DNA of 64,000 nt from Mesorhizobium sp. GTDB taxonomy: Bacteria > Pseudomonadota > Alphaproteobacteria > Rhizobiales > Rhizobiaceae. The notes under the pieces were generated by a model. It worked only from the letters and a program-made list of their open reading frames with translations. It ran no database searches and was not told where the DNA came from. The stretch is from assembly GCA_004020545.1 (NCBI GenBank), contig SAQE01000011.1, positions 26,786-90,785 of the forward strand, in the 5' to 3' direction. Made by a program: the position numbers and the translations under genes. Shown in pieces: positions 63,444 to 64,000 of the stretch (the stretch's first letter is position 1; every line of letters starts with the position of its first letter).

Positions 63444-64000
63444 ATGGGGCGGCGGATCGTGCTTGCGGTACTGGGTCTAGCCGTCATCCTTGTCGCTGGT
63501 TTCTTTCTCGGCCCACGTGTGGCAGTTTCTACGACAATCCGCTTCGATCCGTCGGTGATCGGCGACGATCCGCAGGCATATCTGGCGCGCGAAGAAGCCG
63601 CCGTGCCCAATATCCGCGACGGCTTGGACAAAGAAATCATCTGGGCGAACCCGATGGTTCACGCCAAGACGAAGCTTGCGATCGTCTACATCCACGGCTT
63701 TTCGGCCTCGAAAGGCGAGGTGCGCCCGCTGCCGGACGACGTCGCCGACGAATTGGACGCAAACCTCTTCTACACCCGCTTGACCGGTCACGGGCAGGAC
63801 GGCGCCGCCATGGCCGAAGGCAGCGTCAACGCCTGGATCAACGACTATGAGGAGGCTTTAGCCATCGGCCGCGCGATCGGTGACAAGGTGATCGTGATCG
63901 CCACCTCGACCGGCGGCTCGCTGGCGACATGGGCGGCGACCCAGCCTGGCGCCTCCGACGGCGTCGCGGCGATCGCGTTCATCTCGCCGAATTTCGGCGT
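63444..64000 (+). CDS. Alpha/beta hydrolase (3' partial)
   Basis: The gene runs off the right edge; 185 residues are visible. It begins MGRRIVLAVLGLAVILVAGF, a signal anchor. LAIVYIHGFSASKGEV follows, which is the oxyanion HG loop, then RLTGHGQDG. The nucleophile elbow is ATSTGGSLATWAATQ, with Ser in an A-x-S-x-G context. It resembles serine aminopeptidase S33-type or lysophospholipase-like hydrolases. GGAG precedes the ATG. The remaining catalytic residues lie outside the window. Confidence 0.8.
   Translation, partial: MGRRIVLAVLGLAVILVAGFFLGPRVAVSTTIRFDPSVIGDDPQAYLAREEAAVPNIRDGLDKEIIWANPMVHAKTKLAIVYIHGFSASKGEVRPLPDDVADELDANLFYTRLTGHGQDGAAMAEGSVNAWINDYEEALAIGRAIGDKVIVIATSTGGSLATWAATQPGASDGVAAIAFISPNFG

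Overview
The window reads as chromosomal DNA of a Rhizobiales alphaproteobacterium, most likely Mesorhizobium or a close relative. This is inferred from high-GC codon use, a fused ispDF gene, a pyruvate dehydrogenase E1-beta carrying its own lipoyl domain, the dusB-ntrB-ntrC / ntrY-ntrX-dat-hfq-hflX order, and a dispersed palindrome of a type I recall from Mesorhizobium. Nothing in the sequence names the species. Almost all the DNA is coding. I recognise no tRNA, rRNA, CRISPR array, insertion sequence or prophage.

Layout. 1-7.5 kb (+): rlpA (5' end outside the window), a DacF-like protein that has lost two of its three active-site motifs, then tmk-holB and metG-tatD-metallohydrolase. 7.6-10.8 kb (-): a three-gene metal-handling cassette (small His/Cys-rich exported protein, Tat-exported multicopper oxidase, YVTN beta-propeller). 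10.8-16.5 kb: accessory genes (small hypothetical protein, CBS-domain protein, phasin with a likely operator, an agmatinase-like ureohydrolase, a DUF1127 protein, a winged-helix/TolB-like/TPR regulator, a GFA enzyme) and a diverged duplicated segment. 16.6-25.6 kb: a methyltransferase, an unknown protein with an aldose epimerase, a Bax-inhibitor-like protein, an ECF sigma/anti-sigma pair, an aromatic aminotransferase, mazG, hflX, hfq and a D-amino-acid aminotransferase.

25.6-35.1 kb is the nitrogen regulatory region. ntrX and ntrY are separated from ntrC, ntrB and dusB by an AraC regulator and a divergent NAD-dependent epimerase. 35.1-47.1 kb is core metabolism: ispDF-pncC, ratA, lipA, lpdA, a SGNH hydrolase, the pdhA-pdhB-pdhC operon, ftsB and eno. 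Lipoyl synthase, three lipoylated-complex subunits and E3 lie together. 47.3-55.9 kb: a 38-residue lipoprotein gene rich in RNA structure, PRC-barrel, dodecin, VOC-kdsA, Dabb, a second VOC protein, a cyclic-nucleotide phosphodiesterase, a type II NADH dehydrogenase and a 5-formyl-THF cyclo-ligase. 55.4-64 kb: the divergent lrp/ald pair, an intergenic region holding two possible small RNAs around a CRP-type palindrome, DUF1203, an OmpA-like protein, the cysK-alaX-sseA-acetyltransferase operon, a SDR and a truncated alpha/beta hydrolase.

The most interesting non-routine signals are: the two divergent small-RNA candidates at 57.4-57.7 kb; the His/Met-rich metal cassette; the motif-less DacF; the insertion in the ntr region with a long palindrome between its divergent genes; the tandem 10-bp repeats before the winged-helix regulator; and the hairpin that places the Shine-Dalgarno of a tiny lipoprotein gene in its loop. 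All functions are inferred from sequence motifs and remembered family features. No database search was possible.
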